Source of the DNA: Pithys albifrons albifrons
Lineage: Eukaryota; Chordata; Aves; Passeriformes; Thamnophilidae
NCBI RefSeq assembly: GCF_047495875.1
Contig: NC_092471.1
Location: 17,567,001 to 17,631,000 of the forward strand
Direction of reading: 5' to 3'
Length of the DNA stretch: 64,000 bases
This document shows positions 11,901 through 24,243 of this stretch, piece after piece (position 1 is the stretch's first letter; each line of letters opens with the position of its first letter). The notes under the pieces are model-generated. The model saw nothing but the letters and a program-made list of their open reading frames with translations, did no database searches and was not told where the DNA came from. The translations under genes were made by a program, and so were the position numbers.

Positions 11901-14900
11901 GAATAGCACAGATGAATCAAGGTCAGAAAGGTGAGTAAAAATAAGACAGTTATTATGTCTTTTCTGAAAGCAGAAGCAGATTAGAAAATAGGTCAGGGAG
12001 TGCAGGAAAAATGTTATTTGTATTCTGTCAATTTGCAGAGGACATACATAAGTGAATGCAGCGAATTTGTAGTAACCTCTTATTCTAGTCCTAAGGAATG
12101 ATGTATTGCATGTTATTTCTTATTATTACTAGTATTACATTATATTTTTTAAAAGGTTTTCCTTCCAAAATCAAAACCCTATTTTGAAGGATGCTGCACA
12201 ATGAAGAATAGGAGAGTTTCTGTTGTGAAGAACCTGTGGGCTATGGGAGACAAGGAAGGAAGGGGCTCTGGCACGACGAGGGGATATGGTTTGTCAGAAG
12301 TCATGCAGCAAAACAAAAACCAGTTTGTCTTCATGTCCCAGAGAAAGACATACACACTTAACAGAGCCACTGAACTTCACCTTTTACTCCAATGTCTCAA
12401 AATGGATGGCAGAATACAGAAATTTCTTAAGCTTTTTGGAAAATGGAAATTCTGAACCTGATCCACTTCCAACTATCTAGGTTTTAGCCTGCATTCCTCA
12501 AGAAATAAATACGAAGTCAAGTGTGCTGCTTCTAGAGGTGTCCATGAGGGGAAAAAGGCAAAGAAAAGCATTCAGTCAACTCCCTATTCTTGAAGCTCAG
12601 ACAAATCTTATGCAGTGGCAGAATTCTCAGATATTCTACATTTCTAAACTTTCATCCATGAGAAGTCAATGGAAAATGCCACATCTTCTTCCCTCTGAGA
12701 GCCCAGTCATCATTCCCTATAACCACTTCCATATTTTCCAGACATCGAGGATTTCCCATGTTTCTCAGTGGAAATGAAACTGCACATTCTACAGCTACTG
12801 GAACACCTTGCTCTTGTTCACAGTAAGTATTGCAACATGCACACAGATATTGCTGATAAGGAGAAACTACTCATAGATAAGCCTTAAACAAAGTCTCCAC
12901 TTCACACAGGAAAGTGTTGGGGAGAAACAGCTGCAGTTGCTGATATTACCTCTTCTTCCAAAGTGATGCACAGGACTGGGCAAATCCTAAAATCTCTGCT
13001 GACCTCTCATGCTACTCCTAGGGGATACCCAAGCAGAGCCCTGTTTCTCAATCCCTTTATGCAAACCCATGTGACTGCAGCTCCCTGAGGACCCTGTGAG
13101 CATCCAGGTGAGCAGCTGGGATGAGTAAGGCACTCGGGCTTCCCAAAAACCCCAGAACCCTCAGAAATGAACTTGGATCTGCACCCCTCCCTTTCTACCC
13201 ATTTCAACGTGGTTTTATTTACTTCTCTTTCCTAATCTTGTATTAATGCAGAAAATGGATGCACTGACAAACCCAACGATTGCTGCTAGCAAGAACAAAG
13301 CTCTCAAAACCATGCCCATAAATATATATATTTTTATTGAAAAAAGGTCTCTTACACAAAAAGGCTTGATTAAAAGAAATCAAGCAGTTTTAATTGTTTT
13401 ACAAGTTGACCCCACAATATCTTTTCCTTAAATTGAAGAGAAAAATTTTAGGTATACACTGCAAAAAATTACAAAAAATGAGTTTAATTGTTTGGTTTTT
13501 TTAGAAAAATAATTGTAGTAAATATATTTTAATTTGATTTGATTTGAATATCTGTGCATTGACATTAGAAAGCAAAGCATTTCCATAGCAAGAGACATTG
13601 CTTTCATAATCAGATCATGGTAATGTTAAGTTGCTTTAAGATTACATTTTTCTTTAATTATATAAAGAAAAGATAAATGCAACTGAATTTTTACATACAA
13701 ACAATAATGCATTAAAAGTCTTAAGGATTTTATTGTTTCGCTTTGAAGGACATTTAAAATAAGTTTTGCTTTTAAGAGCTTATTGCCATTCCCACATACT
13801 TCCTCTAAATTCCTGCAGCGTGTAGGGGAAATGCTCTCTAGAATGCAGATTTCCTTCTGGATGTGCGGATTATTCTTCCTTAATCTCAAGTATCAATGAC
13901 TGGAACCTTATCCTAAATAAGGAGCTGACATGTGTAACTAATTTTCAAAAGAACTTTCTTTAAGCTTATTACCAAAGCAACTGCTTTTATTCTTAAGTTT
14001 TGAACAATATAAGTAAAGGTAATTCCTTTATCGCCCTGCATAAAATCCTTTGTTATTCTGTGTACTAGCAAAAAATATAAGTAACTTCTAAGACAATCAC
14101 AAACATTGTTTCATTGTTTTATTACTTTATTTCTAACCAGTATTTATTGTGCAATAATGTAGAAAGAAGTTTTCCCTGTGTTGTATCTACAATTAGACAC
14201 ACTCAAATGAACCATTTCTATTCTCAACAAAAATACTCAGCCTTGTCTAAAATGCAATAAAATATTTATAGTTGCAAACCTAAATCTTCAAGCTTTGGCT
14301 GTTATTTTGATTTTTAATTTTTATTGCTATCTTTGGCTTCTAACCTCTTGGTGTGAGCTTTCAGAGGACATAATCAGAGCAGAAGGAAACCAATCAACAT
14401 TGCAGCAGAACAAGCATATAGGCACAATGTTTGGAATTTAACAAGCTTAGTGATTAAAAAGTTCTGGTCATACAATGGTTTGTTACCACGGAAGATAGAG
14501 CTCTAAGGATAATTTTTTAATGCCATAATTTATAAGCTTAATATTTCACATAGTTTTGAAATTATTTTCTCTTCCCTCAATACTTCTGGGTGTTTAATTT
14601 TCATATGACTGTTTTATTGAGCTGAGATGCAACAATGACACTTTAGAAACTTTAAGGTGCCTGCCTTTCTTTGCACTGGTTTACCCATAAATACTGGAGA
14701 GAAATGGAAATAGAAAGTCCTCTAAAATATAAACTGCTGCTGTACAATGAAGTTATTAAAATTGTAGATACACAACTCTCAGGTTAAGCTGCTCTATAAT
14801 AACAGTAGCTGTATTCAGCACCTACAAAGGAGCAGTATAATTTCTTTCGGAGGCAAAGACATTCCTGGGTGGAAATGAACGCAGAAAAATTCTCTGGTGT

Positions 14901-15041
14901 AACACGGGCCAGCACATGAAGACAATCCCAGCAGAACATTAATCTGAATAGGAAAATTAGTTTCAATACTTGACGCTATTTACTATTATTACCTGTCTGG
15001 GAATAGCATTTTGTGAAGGACAACGCAGACTGAGTTGTTTC
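5949..15041. other. Long non-coding stretch, no gene recognised
   Basis: About 9 kb without a supported gene. The 6890-7260 part has clustered TAATTA, TTTATTA and CACGTG-like words that resemble a conserved regulatory block. The 13440-14700 part is strongly AT-rich. No LINE, LTR or tRNA-like signature was recognised. Confidence 0.5.
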
Positions 15042-15450
15042 CATAGAATCATAGAACGGGTTGGGTTGGAAGGGACCTAAAAGTCCACCTTGTCCCACCA
15101 TCCTGCAGTGAGGAGGGACATTTTCAACTACATCAAGTTGCTCAGTACTCTGTCCAGCCTGACTTGAAGGTTTCCAGGGATGGGGCAGCCACAGCTAGTC
15201 TGGGCAATCACCCTCATTGTAAGATATTTCTTTCTTTTATCTAGACTAAATCTACCCTTTATTAGTTTAAAACCTTGTCCTGTCACAACAGGCCCGACTA
15301 AAAAGTCTGTCTTCATCTTTCTTATTAAAAGTACTGGGAGGCTGCTCTAAGGTCTCCCTGGAGCCTTCTCTTCTCCAGGCTGAACAATTCCAACTCTCTC
15401 ACCCTCGGCTTAGAGAGGTGTTCCCCTCTGATCCCCTTCGAGCCCCACTG
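15042..15450 (-). mobile_element. CR1 LINE 3'-end fragment
   Basis: Reverse-orientation CR1 of about 410 bp. It starts ATAGAATCATAGAACGGG, TTGGAAGGGACC, and continues through TTTCCAGGGATGGGGCAGCC to the TCTTCTCCAGGCTGAACAA and CTTCGAGCCCC blocks. Confidence 0.9.
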
Positions 15451-18351
15451 TTAAACCTTGAGATAATGATTTTATTCCTTACTATGGGAAAAGGTTTGCT
15501 GTGAAAAATTAAAAAAAATTAAATAGTAAACAATGAGTAATTAGAACAAGATTTGGACAGAATGAAAGGTGTAGATTAAAGTTGTTTAGGACAAAAAGAC
15601 AGTGGAATTAAATACTGCTATAAGTGATATTACTATTCATTTATTGAGCCCAAATCGGTGGAATTATATATAAATGTTCTTCATTTGACTTATCTGTTGA
15701 GCCATTTGACATTAGTTCTGTCTGTTTCTGGAAGAAGAAAAGGTAAACATTGAGGATTACACAGCACTGTATTAAAAAAAAAAATCTGCCTTTTGCCCTT
15801 CTTTCTTTCCATCCCTCCCCACCCTGCTCCCTCCCTGGAACAGTGAAATTAGAGTTGCTTACAATTTCAGGGACAGTCAATGAAGTTACCGCTTCTCTTT
15901 TGAACTGTGTTTGACATAAAGCACGAACTGAAACTGTTGGATGGTAGGAATTCACCTGACCAGAAGAAAACTGAAGACTTTACCTACTTTTCTCCTCAAG
16001 GCTGCAGGGTGGTAGAAAGGAATTTACCTGAATACTCACACCATGGATTTGGCAGTCAGGGAGCTCCCGTTTCTGGTTGTTTCTTTACAGGTTTACTATG
16101 GTAATTAGGCACTGAATGATTGAAAAGTGGTAAAATGCTGTGAGGTTCATTGGGCAAGCAGCTTACCAGTAACAAAGAGAACCTGCATCAGTGGTTGTGT
16201 TGTCTGAGGTAGACTATTTTCTCAACCTAAATATATTTATGCAAACACGCTCAAAGCAGAACCCTCTCTTTTGTTGCAGGGCCATAGCTCAGTCTGCTCC
16301 TGATTTAAAATACATGGCTAAGTTTAAAACTTTAGTAAGGGCCAATCTCTGAATAATCCTTTAAGGATTATTGTAATTAAGGGACTAATCCTTAGATGCT
16401 TCTTAATTCGTGTCTGTTTTAAAATCGAGTGCCACTTCTTCCATCACAAAAGAGAGAAAAAGAGGTGAAAATGACAAAGGTTTAAACATTAACAGCCTTT
16501 CCCATCACCTCCTGCATCTGAGCAGTACAAACAGGTGGAATATTTAAAACTAGGAGGTCATTAAAACTAAACCGAACCACAGAATTCAAGCCCCACTAAA
16601 AAAGCACATCCGTAAAAACCGAGAAAGATTTTAAACATGGAGAAAAGTGTTGATGGCAAGAAACATTCTGTGTGCAGACAAGGCAAGTGCAACTTAAGGA
16701 CACATATAAGCTGCCAACTTGTGAACCCTCTTTGTATGAACCCTCAAATGCCTGTCTGCATCAACCCTCCCCGACAAGAAATTGTCCTTCTCTCCATTAG
16801 AAGCCTGCTTTAAGAACGTATCAGTGCCAGCAGTTTTAATACCCACTCCAGTATTTATATTTATTGTACCTCATTAACATGGAAAGAGTGAATCGGGCAA
16901 TCTAAGTTTTAAAATTTAGCAGAGATGAAGATGCAAAAGTACACACAATAATGATGCACAGGAGTGAAGCTTCATGAACTAATGTAAGAAATGCTGAGAT
17001 TCAAGACGGGTGCCACATCCCTGGTGCACAGCCAGTGAAAGAAAGCAATGAGGTATCAATGCTAGGCTAAAACGCCTGTCAGCAGCACAGTGGCTGTATC
17101 TGGTGATCAGCTGAAGTGTTTAAAGAGAGATCATTCCCTCTGCTTGCAGCAGTCCTGCTCTGGGCAGAGTAAAGGAGGCAGGAAAAACAGGATAATGCTA
17201 CTAGGCTTGGAAGCCGCCTCTCTGCCCACCTTCACTCCAACCAATCTAGAACTTGGGCAAGGCACACCTGTATGCCTCTGTTTCTGCATCGGTAAAATGA
17301 GAATACCTGCAAATGTTTAGAAGGGAAAAAGAAAAACACCCTAGGGATTGTTATTATGAGTAGAGAAGAGTGAGAAACAAGCAGTTCGTGCAGCTCGTGC
17401 TGTGTTAGAATTGTGTGAATGTACAGCACTGGAAGCTGTGTGAGTTGGAACAGAGGCATAACAAAGCTTCTAAACAGGGTGAGAAATCACTAGGAGGCAT
17501 GTGAAAAAAAGGCTCACTCTTGTTTATACTCTCTGGAAATTGTACATCTTATTTTTTTTCTCACTGAAACAAAGATTCCATGCTGGATTTTTGGCAAGCC
17601 TTCAGGGGTGGGTGTTCGACATGCCATTGTTCTGTGGGCTCCATAAGAATGATTGCTCCATGATACACGTTTATCTTTAATCTAATATAGTTTACAGGGT
17701 TGTTTTTTTGTTGTTGTTTTTTTTTCCTTTTTTTTTTCCCTTTCTGTGTGACAAATTACATTGTGCTTTATGGAAATGTAACATTTTGTATGAATGGCTG
17801 GGAGCATCCCTGTAGCATAGTGATGAGCAAGACAAAGTACCTCCACTGTTATTTGCAACTGGCTCAGACCTTTCCATTAGCAAATTAATATCTGTTCAAA
17901 TTTATTTACTAATATATTAGGAGAAGCTTCAGGCTAACCCCTGTTGACCTGTATTATAAAGCAAACAACTGTAGCAGAGAAAACAATTAATAGAATGTAC
18001 TGCACCTCCTGCTTGTTTCTCGATCACATCCCCAGGTCAGCTGGATGGTGGGTTTGCCATCTGCATTCTGTTACAAGGCCACACTTACTTAAAAACTATC
18101 AATTAGATTGTGAAATTACTTCCTTTAATTGAACTCTTTATTCAAGGCGTCCTCTGTTTTTAAAGCTTCTGAAAGTATGTACATAGGGTTTTTACCTTTT
18201 CAAAACTTGAGGGACTTTCTGTATCACCTACAGATGCAAAAGGAGTAAAATGCAACAGCACCTTCCTGTCACCTTAGTTATTATCATAACAGTATCATTC
18301 AGGTGAAAAGTATTGCAATAAATTTTCCATTTTCTGTTATGCTACTATAAT
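15451..18351. other. Non-coding, no gene recognised
   Basis: AT-rich, with dense homeodomain-type TAATTA and TAATCC words at about 16310-16410. A T-rich low-complexity run is at 17700-17740. No gene or mobile element was recognised. Confidence 0.5.
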
Positions 18352-18508
18352 GTTGCCCAGAGAAGCTGTGTCAGTCCCATGCCTGGAAGTGTCCAAAGCC
18401 AGGCTGGACAGGGCTTGGAGCAACCTGGGACATGGGGAGGTGTCCCTGTCCATGATGATGAGCTTTAAGGTCCCTTCAAACCATTCTGTGATTCTGTGAT
18501 TCTATGAA
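18352..18508 (+). mobile_element. CR1 LINE 3'-end fragment
   Basis: Forward CR1 terminus: GCCCAGAGAAGCTGTG, CAGGCTGGACAGGGCTTGG, AGGTGTCCCTGTCCATG and the TTCTGTGATTCTGTGATTCT tail. Confidence 0.92.
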
Positions 18509-19394
18509 GCAGCATGAAACACAACTGGTGCCCATTAAAAAGCTTGGTATGGTACCTTCCTTCAGAGAAACGTGGGCTGCTCATGCAAACCTGACATGTG
18601 GGAGCCCATTTTAGGTGAACAGACAAGGATGCAAGTTGCGTCACAAATGACCATGGTGAGCCTTTACACTTTGGAAAACAGCTACTTCTGAGGTCATAAT
18701 CTGATTTTTAAAGGAGAAACTGATGATGAGACATAGAATAAGAAAAAAGGTTGTGAGATAAAAATGTAGTTTCCAACTGCACAGGGAGTGACTGACTGAG
18801 GTTCGGGGGCTGAGAAAGTAAATGATGGGCGTGTGATCATGCTGCCTTTATATCAACACAAATAGCTGCAATAAAAGCTGTCCTATGGTACTCAGCTGGT
18901 AGGTCTTAGCCTTACACAACAGGTACAATTTTTAAGAAGGAAGGCAATGTGCCACTTTAAGATTTCAGGGACATTTTTTACATGTATAGGGATGCATAAG
19001 AAAATTTGCACATTAATGGATATGGTGACAAAGTTCACACAATGAATGTGGGCCTATTTTATTACTATATGAATAAAAACAGTCATGTCTTCTGGAAAAC
19101 ATACATTTCAAGACAACTTATTTTTGACAACTTGTTTTTTGTTTAAAAGCAAACACTGAATGAATGTTCTAGAATATTAATTCATTATTTTTCAAATAAG
19201 TCTAGGAAAAGAGATTGTTAACAATCCTATTATTATTTCTATAAACAATAGAAAATCTTCTCTAAAATAATCACCAAATCTAGTCTGATTAGGTATTTTT
19301 ATTATAATGTATTTCATGCCTAGAAATAAAGGGATATTAGCCATTATGGATCTCTGTTGACCTCTTGTGGTTCCATTGCATGGTTACACAAAAA
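18509..19394. other. Non-coding, nothing recognised
   Basis: AT-rich unique sequence with no supported feature. Confidence 0.55.
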
Positions 19395-19471
19395 AACTCT
19401 TTAGCCGGGAGTTGGACTCATGCTCCTTGTGGGTCCGTTCCAGCTCAGGATATTCTGTGGTTCTGTGATAG
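19395..19471 (+). mobile_element. Short CR1-like 3' terminus
   Basis: GGAGTTGGACTCATGCTCCT, then TGTGGGTCCGTTCCAGCTCA and ATTCTGTGGTTCTGTGA, the usual end of a CR1 subfamily. Confidence 0.7.
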
Positions 19472-20279
19472 CCAGGAAATCCCTGGAACACCCCCCTTAA
19501 CCTTAGAAGGAAAAAACTCAATATCTTTTCTGCAGCATAACACTAGAGCACAAATTATAAATTCTTAACAAGTGTGTTTAAATTAGCTTAAACAGTTCAA
19601 AACTAAAAAAAGCGAAGATCCATTCAGAATAAAAGTTTTGGGGTTAGGAGGAATTATAAACGGAATGTCTAGTTCAGTGTTTCCCAGGCTTTTTTGGATG
19701 ATGAGAACTTGTCAATCTTTAATATTTGTTGCAAATGATGGATGAAATATAATGAGCTTAATTTGTCTGCAAATAAGGAAGCAAATAACAGAGCAGCCAG
19801 GAACATCTTTTCTGATCTGAGAGGGAGCAGAGATGGGGAGGTAGCAGGGGGACAAGTCTTAGGGGCAGGTGCACAGACACCTGACGTCTGTCCTGGCTGG
19901 TTCTTACTGGACAGGAGAGAATTATACTGTAGTATTAAAGACAACATTTGCTTCCATCTCCCTGGAGTCTAATCCAATGCTCAGCTTTATATGTGAACCC
20001 AGGTCCATACAGGTGTTCTCCCACAGGAGAGCAGAGCTTTGCTGGCAATACCGGCAGGGCCCTCTTGTGGAAACACAGCAAAGACCAGCAGAGCATTTTT
20101 TCTGTTGATGTATCTACACTCCTTTCCTGAACTATATCCAAGAAGCCTTATTTGTCAGCATATAGTGATAGCATATCAGTGTTTCATTCCTGCTGAAAGT
20201 GGCACATCAACTGGAGCACATGATTTCTTACGCTATGCAATGTTACAGCTACTCTAGCTAAGCTTGCTCATTCTTCTTG
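19472..20279. other. Non-coding, nothing recognised
   Basis: Several overlapping short open frames on both strands, none with a family motif and none in a splice context I could support. Confidence 0.5.
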
Positions 20280-20415
20280 CTCATTCTTTTTCTTGCTCAT
20301 GCTTCTTCTTCTTCTTCTTGCTCTTCTTCTTCTTCTTCTTCTTCTTCTTCTTCTTCTTCTTCTTCTTCTTCTTCTTCTTCTTCTTCTTCTTCTTCTTCTT
20401 CTTCTTCTTCTTCTC
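20280..20415. repeat. (CTT)n / (AAG)n microsatellite
   Basis: Imperfect CTTCTTGCTCATT units lead into an almost pure CTT array from about 20322 to 20412, roughly 30 units. Confidence 0.95.
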
Positions 20416-21596
20416 TTCTCCTTCCTAGCAGTAGGATAAAAGATGGTGTATAATTACTGTGCCCCAGGTCTCATCTGGAGAGTAGCAAATCCAATAGAGA
20501 TCTATCCACTGATCCCAGGTTTGTGAGTAGAGTTCTATTGTGTTAACTGATTTACATGGCACTCTTCACCATACCAGACTGTCAAACACAGGTAATTATT
20601 TACTTATCATTAATATTAATATTGTGTTTGAACGTTTTAATATCTTGAAACAAAGGTTGTGAGTTCAGTGTTTTGTTTTGGAAGGCAAAGGGGAGAGAAG
20701 GAAGATGAGAAATAAAATAATGAAGAACCAGATTCCTTTCAGCATTGATGAATCCAACATTTAGGTTCCTCCACAGGAAAGAAGCTCTTCTAGGTAATCA
20801 TTCCCTCTGGAAGCTCTACAGGCTCTAACTTTTGTGCTATTGATCACTCAGAATACTGCTGTCAAGATCATTTTGATGCTTGAGGGTTTGAGATCACAGT
20901 GTCCTTGAAGAGGAGCACATTTTGGCTGCTCTTCTGTTCAGCTGATACAACAAACATCAGTTTTCCATCATTTCAGATCAGGGCATTCTAAGTCTCTGCT
21001 AGAACTGTACCATAAATAAAAGCATTTCTTCATTCCTGGCATAGCCTCTATGACTGCACATATTTAATGTTCAGGCTAAGACTACTTGTACTTTAGGAGT
21101 TTTTTATGGCCTCTTCCTATACAAGTCTGTTCACATTGCAATTTTAAGGCTCATCTTTAGCTCTGAGGTCTTCAACCATTATGCAGAATATGTAGGATAG
21201 GGATAGTGAAGGTAAGGGAACTGAAACACTGGGAAGATGTCACATGACCAGCTTCATAGAAGATGAAGGTCTTGACTGATGCCTCTAATACCTGACTTTC
21301 AGATGGCCACCTGCCCAGTAGTCCCTGTTTTGTTCAGACAGGTTTCTTTTCTTCTTCGATTCCTTTTTGGCATGTTTTCCTCTCATCTCTTTTTTCTTTT
21401 AGATTCCTTCTTCTTGGCTTCAGAACTTAAATCTAGAATTGGTTAAGACCTGAAAAGGTATGATAATAAAGGATAGGGGAAGAACTGTCAGAGTTTAATT
21501 GTCCTTCTTAGAAGTAGGAAGCCTTACTGGACTCTTGGCCTACTGAGTGAAGAGATGCTCATTCAATTATTTACCTTGTTAGGGTTCAGGAAATCA
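20416..21596. other. Non-coding, nothing recognised
   Basis: Unique sequence with a CT/T-rich part around 21340-21420. No gene seen. Confidence 0.55.
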
Positions 21597-21842
21597 TGGA
21601 ATCATATAGAATCATAGAATAGTTTGTGTTGGAAGGCACCTTTAGAAGTCATTTAGTCCAACCCCCCTGCAATGAGGAGGCTCCTCCCTTCTGTCAGAGA
21701 GTTGTAGAGAGTGAGAAATTCCCCCTGAGCTTCCTTTTCTCCAGGCTGAGCACCCCCAGGTCCCCCAGCCTCTGCTCATCAGACTGGTGCTCCAGACCTT
21801 TCCCCAGCAGTTCTGCCCTTCTCTGGACATGATTCAACATCT
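21597..21842 (-). mobile_element. CR1 LINE 3'-end fragment
   Basis: Reverse CR1: ATAGAATCATAGAATAGTTT, TTGGAAGGCACC, TCCAACCCCCCTGCAATGAG, then TTTTCTCCAGGCTGAGCACC and CAGTTCTGCCCTTCTCTGGAC. Confidence 0.9.
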
Positions 21843-22435
21843 CAATGTCTGGTTTTGTCTGGTTTTATTACTCTTTCCCATCCTAAATTTTGTGGAAAAA
21901 TTATCTTGCTAAATCCTTTCAAGAAGCATCATTTTCACTCAAAAATTTTTCCATGACATGAACTAAGCTGGACAGATATATAAAGATTCAATTACTTTGA
22001 CCTGTGTACTACATCACTATTTTTAAAGTATCAGGATGCAAGAAAAATGTAGAAAAAATAAGTATTTCTGTATTCTGTTCTCATATATTTTCGTATTTAT
22101 TAGGAGTAAGTGAAATGGCATATGTGTGAAATTAATATAAGCTGATGCATCGGGCTCAGTAAGTAATTTGAATGCTTATGAAAAAAGGTTAAAGGTGTAT
22201 ATTCATGTGAAAATAATGTGTACCTTTTAAGTACAACTTAAGTAATAGTCTAGCAGAGCCAAGTGCTGAGCAGACATTTAGAAACTCACCTTGGCATATT
22301 GTTTGCTTTCTCACTAGGGAAAACAAAACCAAATGTGTTAGTGAACTGATACAAGAAATCAGAAATTGTTTTAAACTGTTATTTAAAGAAATCAACAAAG
22401 CAGAAGCTCCCACCAACTCAATAATATTCATTGGA
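21843..22435. other. Non-coding, nothing recognised
   Basis: AT-rich unique sequence. Confidence 0.55.
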
Positions 22436-22647
22436 ATATGGTGTAAAGGGGAGCACTCTGGACTCTGAATCCCAAGGTCCTGAGTTCTAGTCTCAGTGGG
22501 GACTGTCCTCTGGCAGTTCAAGCCTCCCTGCCATCCGAACCTGTCAGATCTTGGATGCTGAGCAGGGTCAGCCCCTGGTTAGTACCGGGTGCTGTGGACA
22601 GTCCCAAGGACTTCACTGTCACTGCCAAGCTCGCTCAGCCATGGCAA
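22436..22647 (+). mobile_element. Composite SINE-like repeat: tRNA-Gln head plus 5S rRNA-like body (copy 1)
   Basis: Positions 22436-22508 resemble tRNA-Gln: a GGTGTAA...GAGCACTCTGGACTCTG stretch carrying a CTG anticodon, then GAGTTCTAGTCTCAG as a B-box. After a ~25-base linker, 22531-22602 resembles the 3' two thirds of 5S rRNA: CAGATCTTGGATGCTGAGCAGG and GGTTAGTAC, joined straight to CGGGTGCTG. The 5S stretch normally between those last two blocks is deleted. A short shared tail runs to CAGCCATGGCA. The second copy at 60966-61195 has the same order and the same deletion, so this is a family, not chance. Confidence 0.75.
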
Positions 22648-23235
22648 ATGGATAGGACTTAAATGGTGAGAGCAGTTCTGTGCACACTGTGCCTCACCTA
22701 AAAAATCCACTGCTCAGGCTGGAAGGGCACACCCACGTGGGGAGAGCACTTCCCAAATCTTCATTCGTGAAGTCTGGCCATAGACATATAAACATTATAG
22801 AGAAAGTGAAATTCTGTTGAGCTACACATATTTGCCATAAAGCTTTAAATTTGCACTTCTGCACTAAGCAGGAGTGAGGAGAGCTGCAGTGGGTTATTCT
22901 TCCCTACTGCAGAATAGCCTTTAGTACTGGCCTAGGAGCTTTCTCTGTGTGGGGGAATGAATGGGGAAACAGGAATCCACTCCTAAAGAAACAAACCTGA
23001 TTCTTAACTGACTTGAAGAAATTGTGGTAATTCACAAATATGCCACGAGATGGCAAGTTATGATTGCATAAGACATCTTGTACTGTCACAACTGCAGCGA
23101 GGCAGTCAAAGGAAAAATCAACCTACAATTGCAGGGGTGGGGAAGGTGCATTTAGAAGAACCATTTATGAAATCTAATGTTTCTTTCAAGACTGAAAATA
23201 GTTTTGAAACTTTTTTCTTTCTCTGTCTTTAAACT
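22648..23235. other. Non-coding, nothing recognised
   Basis: Unique sequence after the composite repeat; it may include more of that element's 3' end, but copy 2 does not share it. Confidence 0.5.
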
Positions 23236-23239
23236 TGGT

Positions 23240-23622
23240 AGGTCCCCCGTTCCCATCCCCATCCCTAGTCTCAACCCTACTCCCATCTCCATCCCCATCC
23301 CTGGTCCCAACCCTGTCCCATCCCCATTCCCATCTCCATCCCCATCCCCATTCCCATCCCCATCCCCATCCCCGTTTCCATCCCCATCCCCATCCCCATC
23401 CCCATCCCCATTCCCATTCCCATCCCCATCCCCATCCCCATCCCTGTTCCCATTCCCATCCCTGTTCCCATCCCTGTTCCCATCCCCATCCCCGTTCCCC
23501 ATCCCCATCCCCGTTCCCATCCCCATCCCCGTTCCCATCCCCATCCCCATCTCCGTTTCCATCCCCATCCCCATCCCCGTCCCCGTCCCCATCCCCATTC
23601 CCATCCCCATCCCCACCCCGGC
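23240..23622. repeat. (CCCATC)n hexanucleotide array
   Basis: About 380 bp of CCCATC units with CCCGTT, CCCATT and CCTGTT variants. It is open in several frames on both strands (Pro-Ile/Pro-Ser or Gly-Met repeats), which is an artefact. The minus strand has runs of GGGG every six bases, so it could form G-quadruplexes. Confidence 0.97.
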
Positions 23623-24010
23623 CCCGCTCTCCGGCCCGACAGCGCCCCCTGGCGGCCCCGCTGCAACAATCCCTCCGTCTCCCACGCGCCGCCAGCGAGG
23701 CCACGCCCCCTCCCCGCCGCCGCCGCCGCGGATTGGTGGGAGCGGCCCAGGGGCGCGCGGAAGCTCCGCCCCCTCCGGCCGCCGCGTGAGAGCCGGGCCG
23801 GTGGCAGCAACAACAACAACAAGAAGAGCAACAACGACAATGACAACAACAACGACAAAACACCACCGCAGAGGAGCGGTGGGTGGGGCCCCTCCCGCGC
23901 ACCGCATTCGCCCCTCCTCGGGCCGTCCCAGCCGCCGCGCAGCCCGGGTGGGCCCTGGCCGGGGCGGGCACCTGGAGCATCCTCTGCCTCAGCGGGAGGA
24001 ATCAGGGCGG
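23623..24010. promoter_or_regulatory. CpG island, putative promoter
   Basis: GC-rich and dense in CpG, unlike everything around it. It has GC boxes (CACGCCCCC near 23702, CTCCGCCCCC near 23764), an inverted CCAAT box (ATTGG at 23732-23736), a GCCGCC repeat and a CAA/CGACAA-rich stretch at 23805-23865. No TATA box and no first exon could be assigned on either strand, so the gene it might serve is unknown. CAPN6 transcription does not start here. Confidence 0.6.
23640..23658 (-). promoter_or_regulatory. Predicted CTCF site
   Basis: On the minus strand the sequence reads GGCCGCCAGGGGGCGCTG, nearly the vertebrate CTCF core consensus. It sits exactly between the hexanucleotide array and the CpG island. 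Confidence 0.65.
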
Positions 24011-24117
24011 GGGGCTCCGTCTGTGCAGGGGGACGGAAAAACCTCTTCAGATACACCGAATGAAATCCTGGAAAAGGAATCATTGCTTCTGAGAGCTAAT
24101 TATTTAAAGGCTTTTAG

Positions 24118-24141
24118 TTTGTTTGTTTATTTGTTTGTTTT
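24118..24141. repeat. (TTTG)n simple repeat
   Basis: Short TTTG run with one TTTA interruption. Confidence 0.85.
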
Positions 24142-24243
24142 CAAAATCTATTAACAGCAGATGGGCGCTCATGGAGAAGATGAGAAGATAATTGTTGGAG
24201 CAAGGCACACTGCAAACACGAGGTGCGCTTTCACGCTTGAAGC

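Noticed and set aside
20280..20415. CRISPR-like array
   Set aside because: A triplet microsatellite without spacers, in a vertebrate genome.
22436..22508. Functional tRNA-Gln gene
   Set aside because: The acceptor stem does not pair, loops are altered, and the same head with the same downstream 5S-like part occurs at 61 kb, so it is a repeat.
23152..24154. Long overlapping open frames of 184 to 325 codons on both strands
   Set aside because: They run through the CCCATC array and the CpG island; a hexamer without stop codons stays open in several frames. No domain and no homology beyond the repeat.
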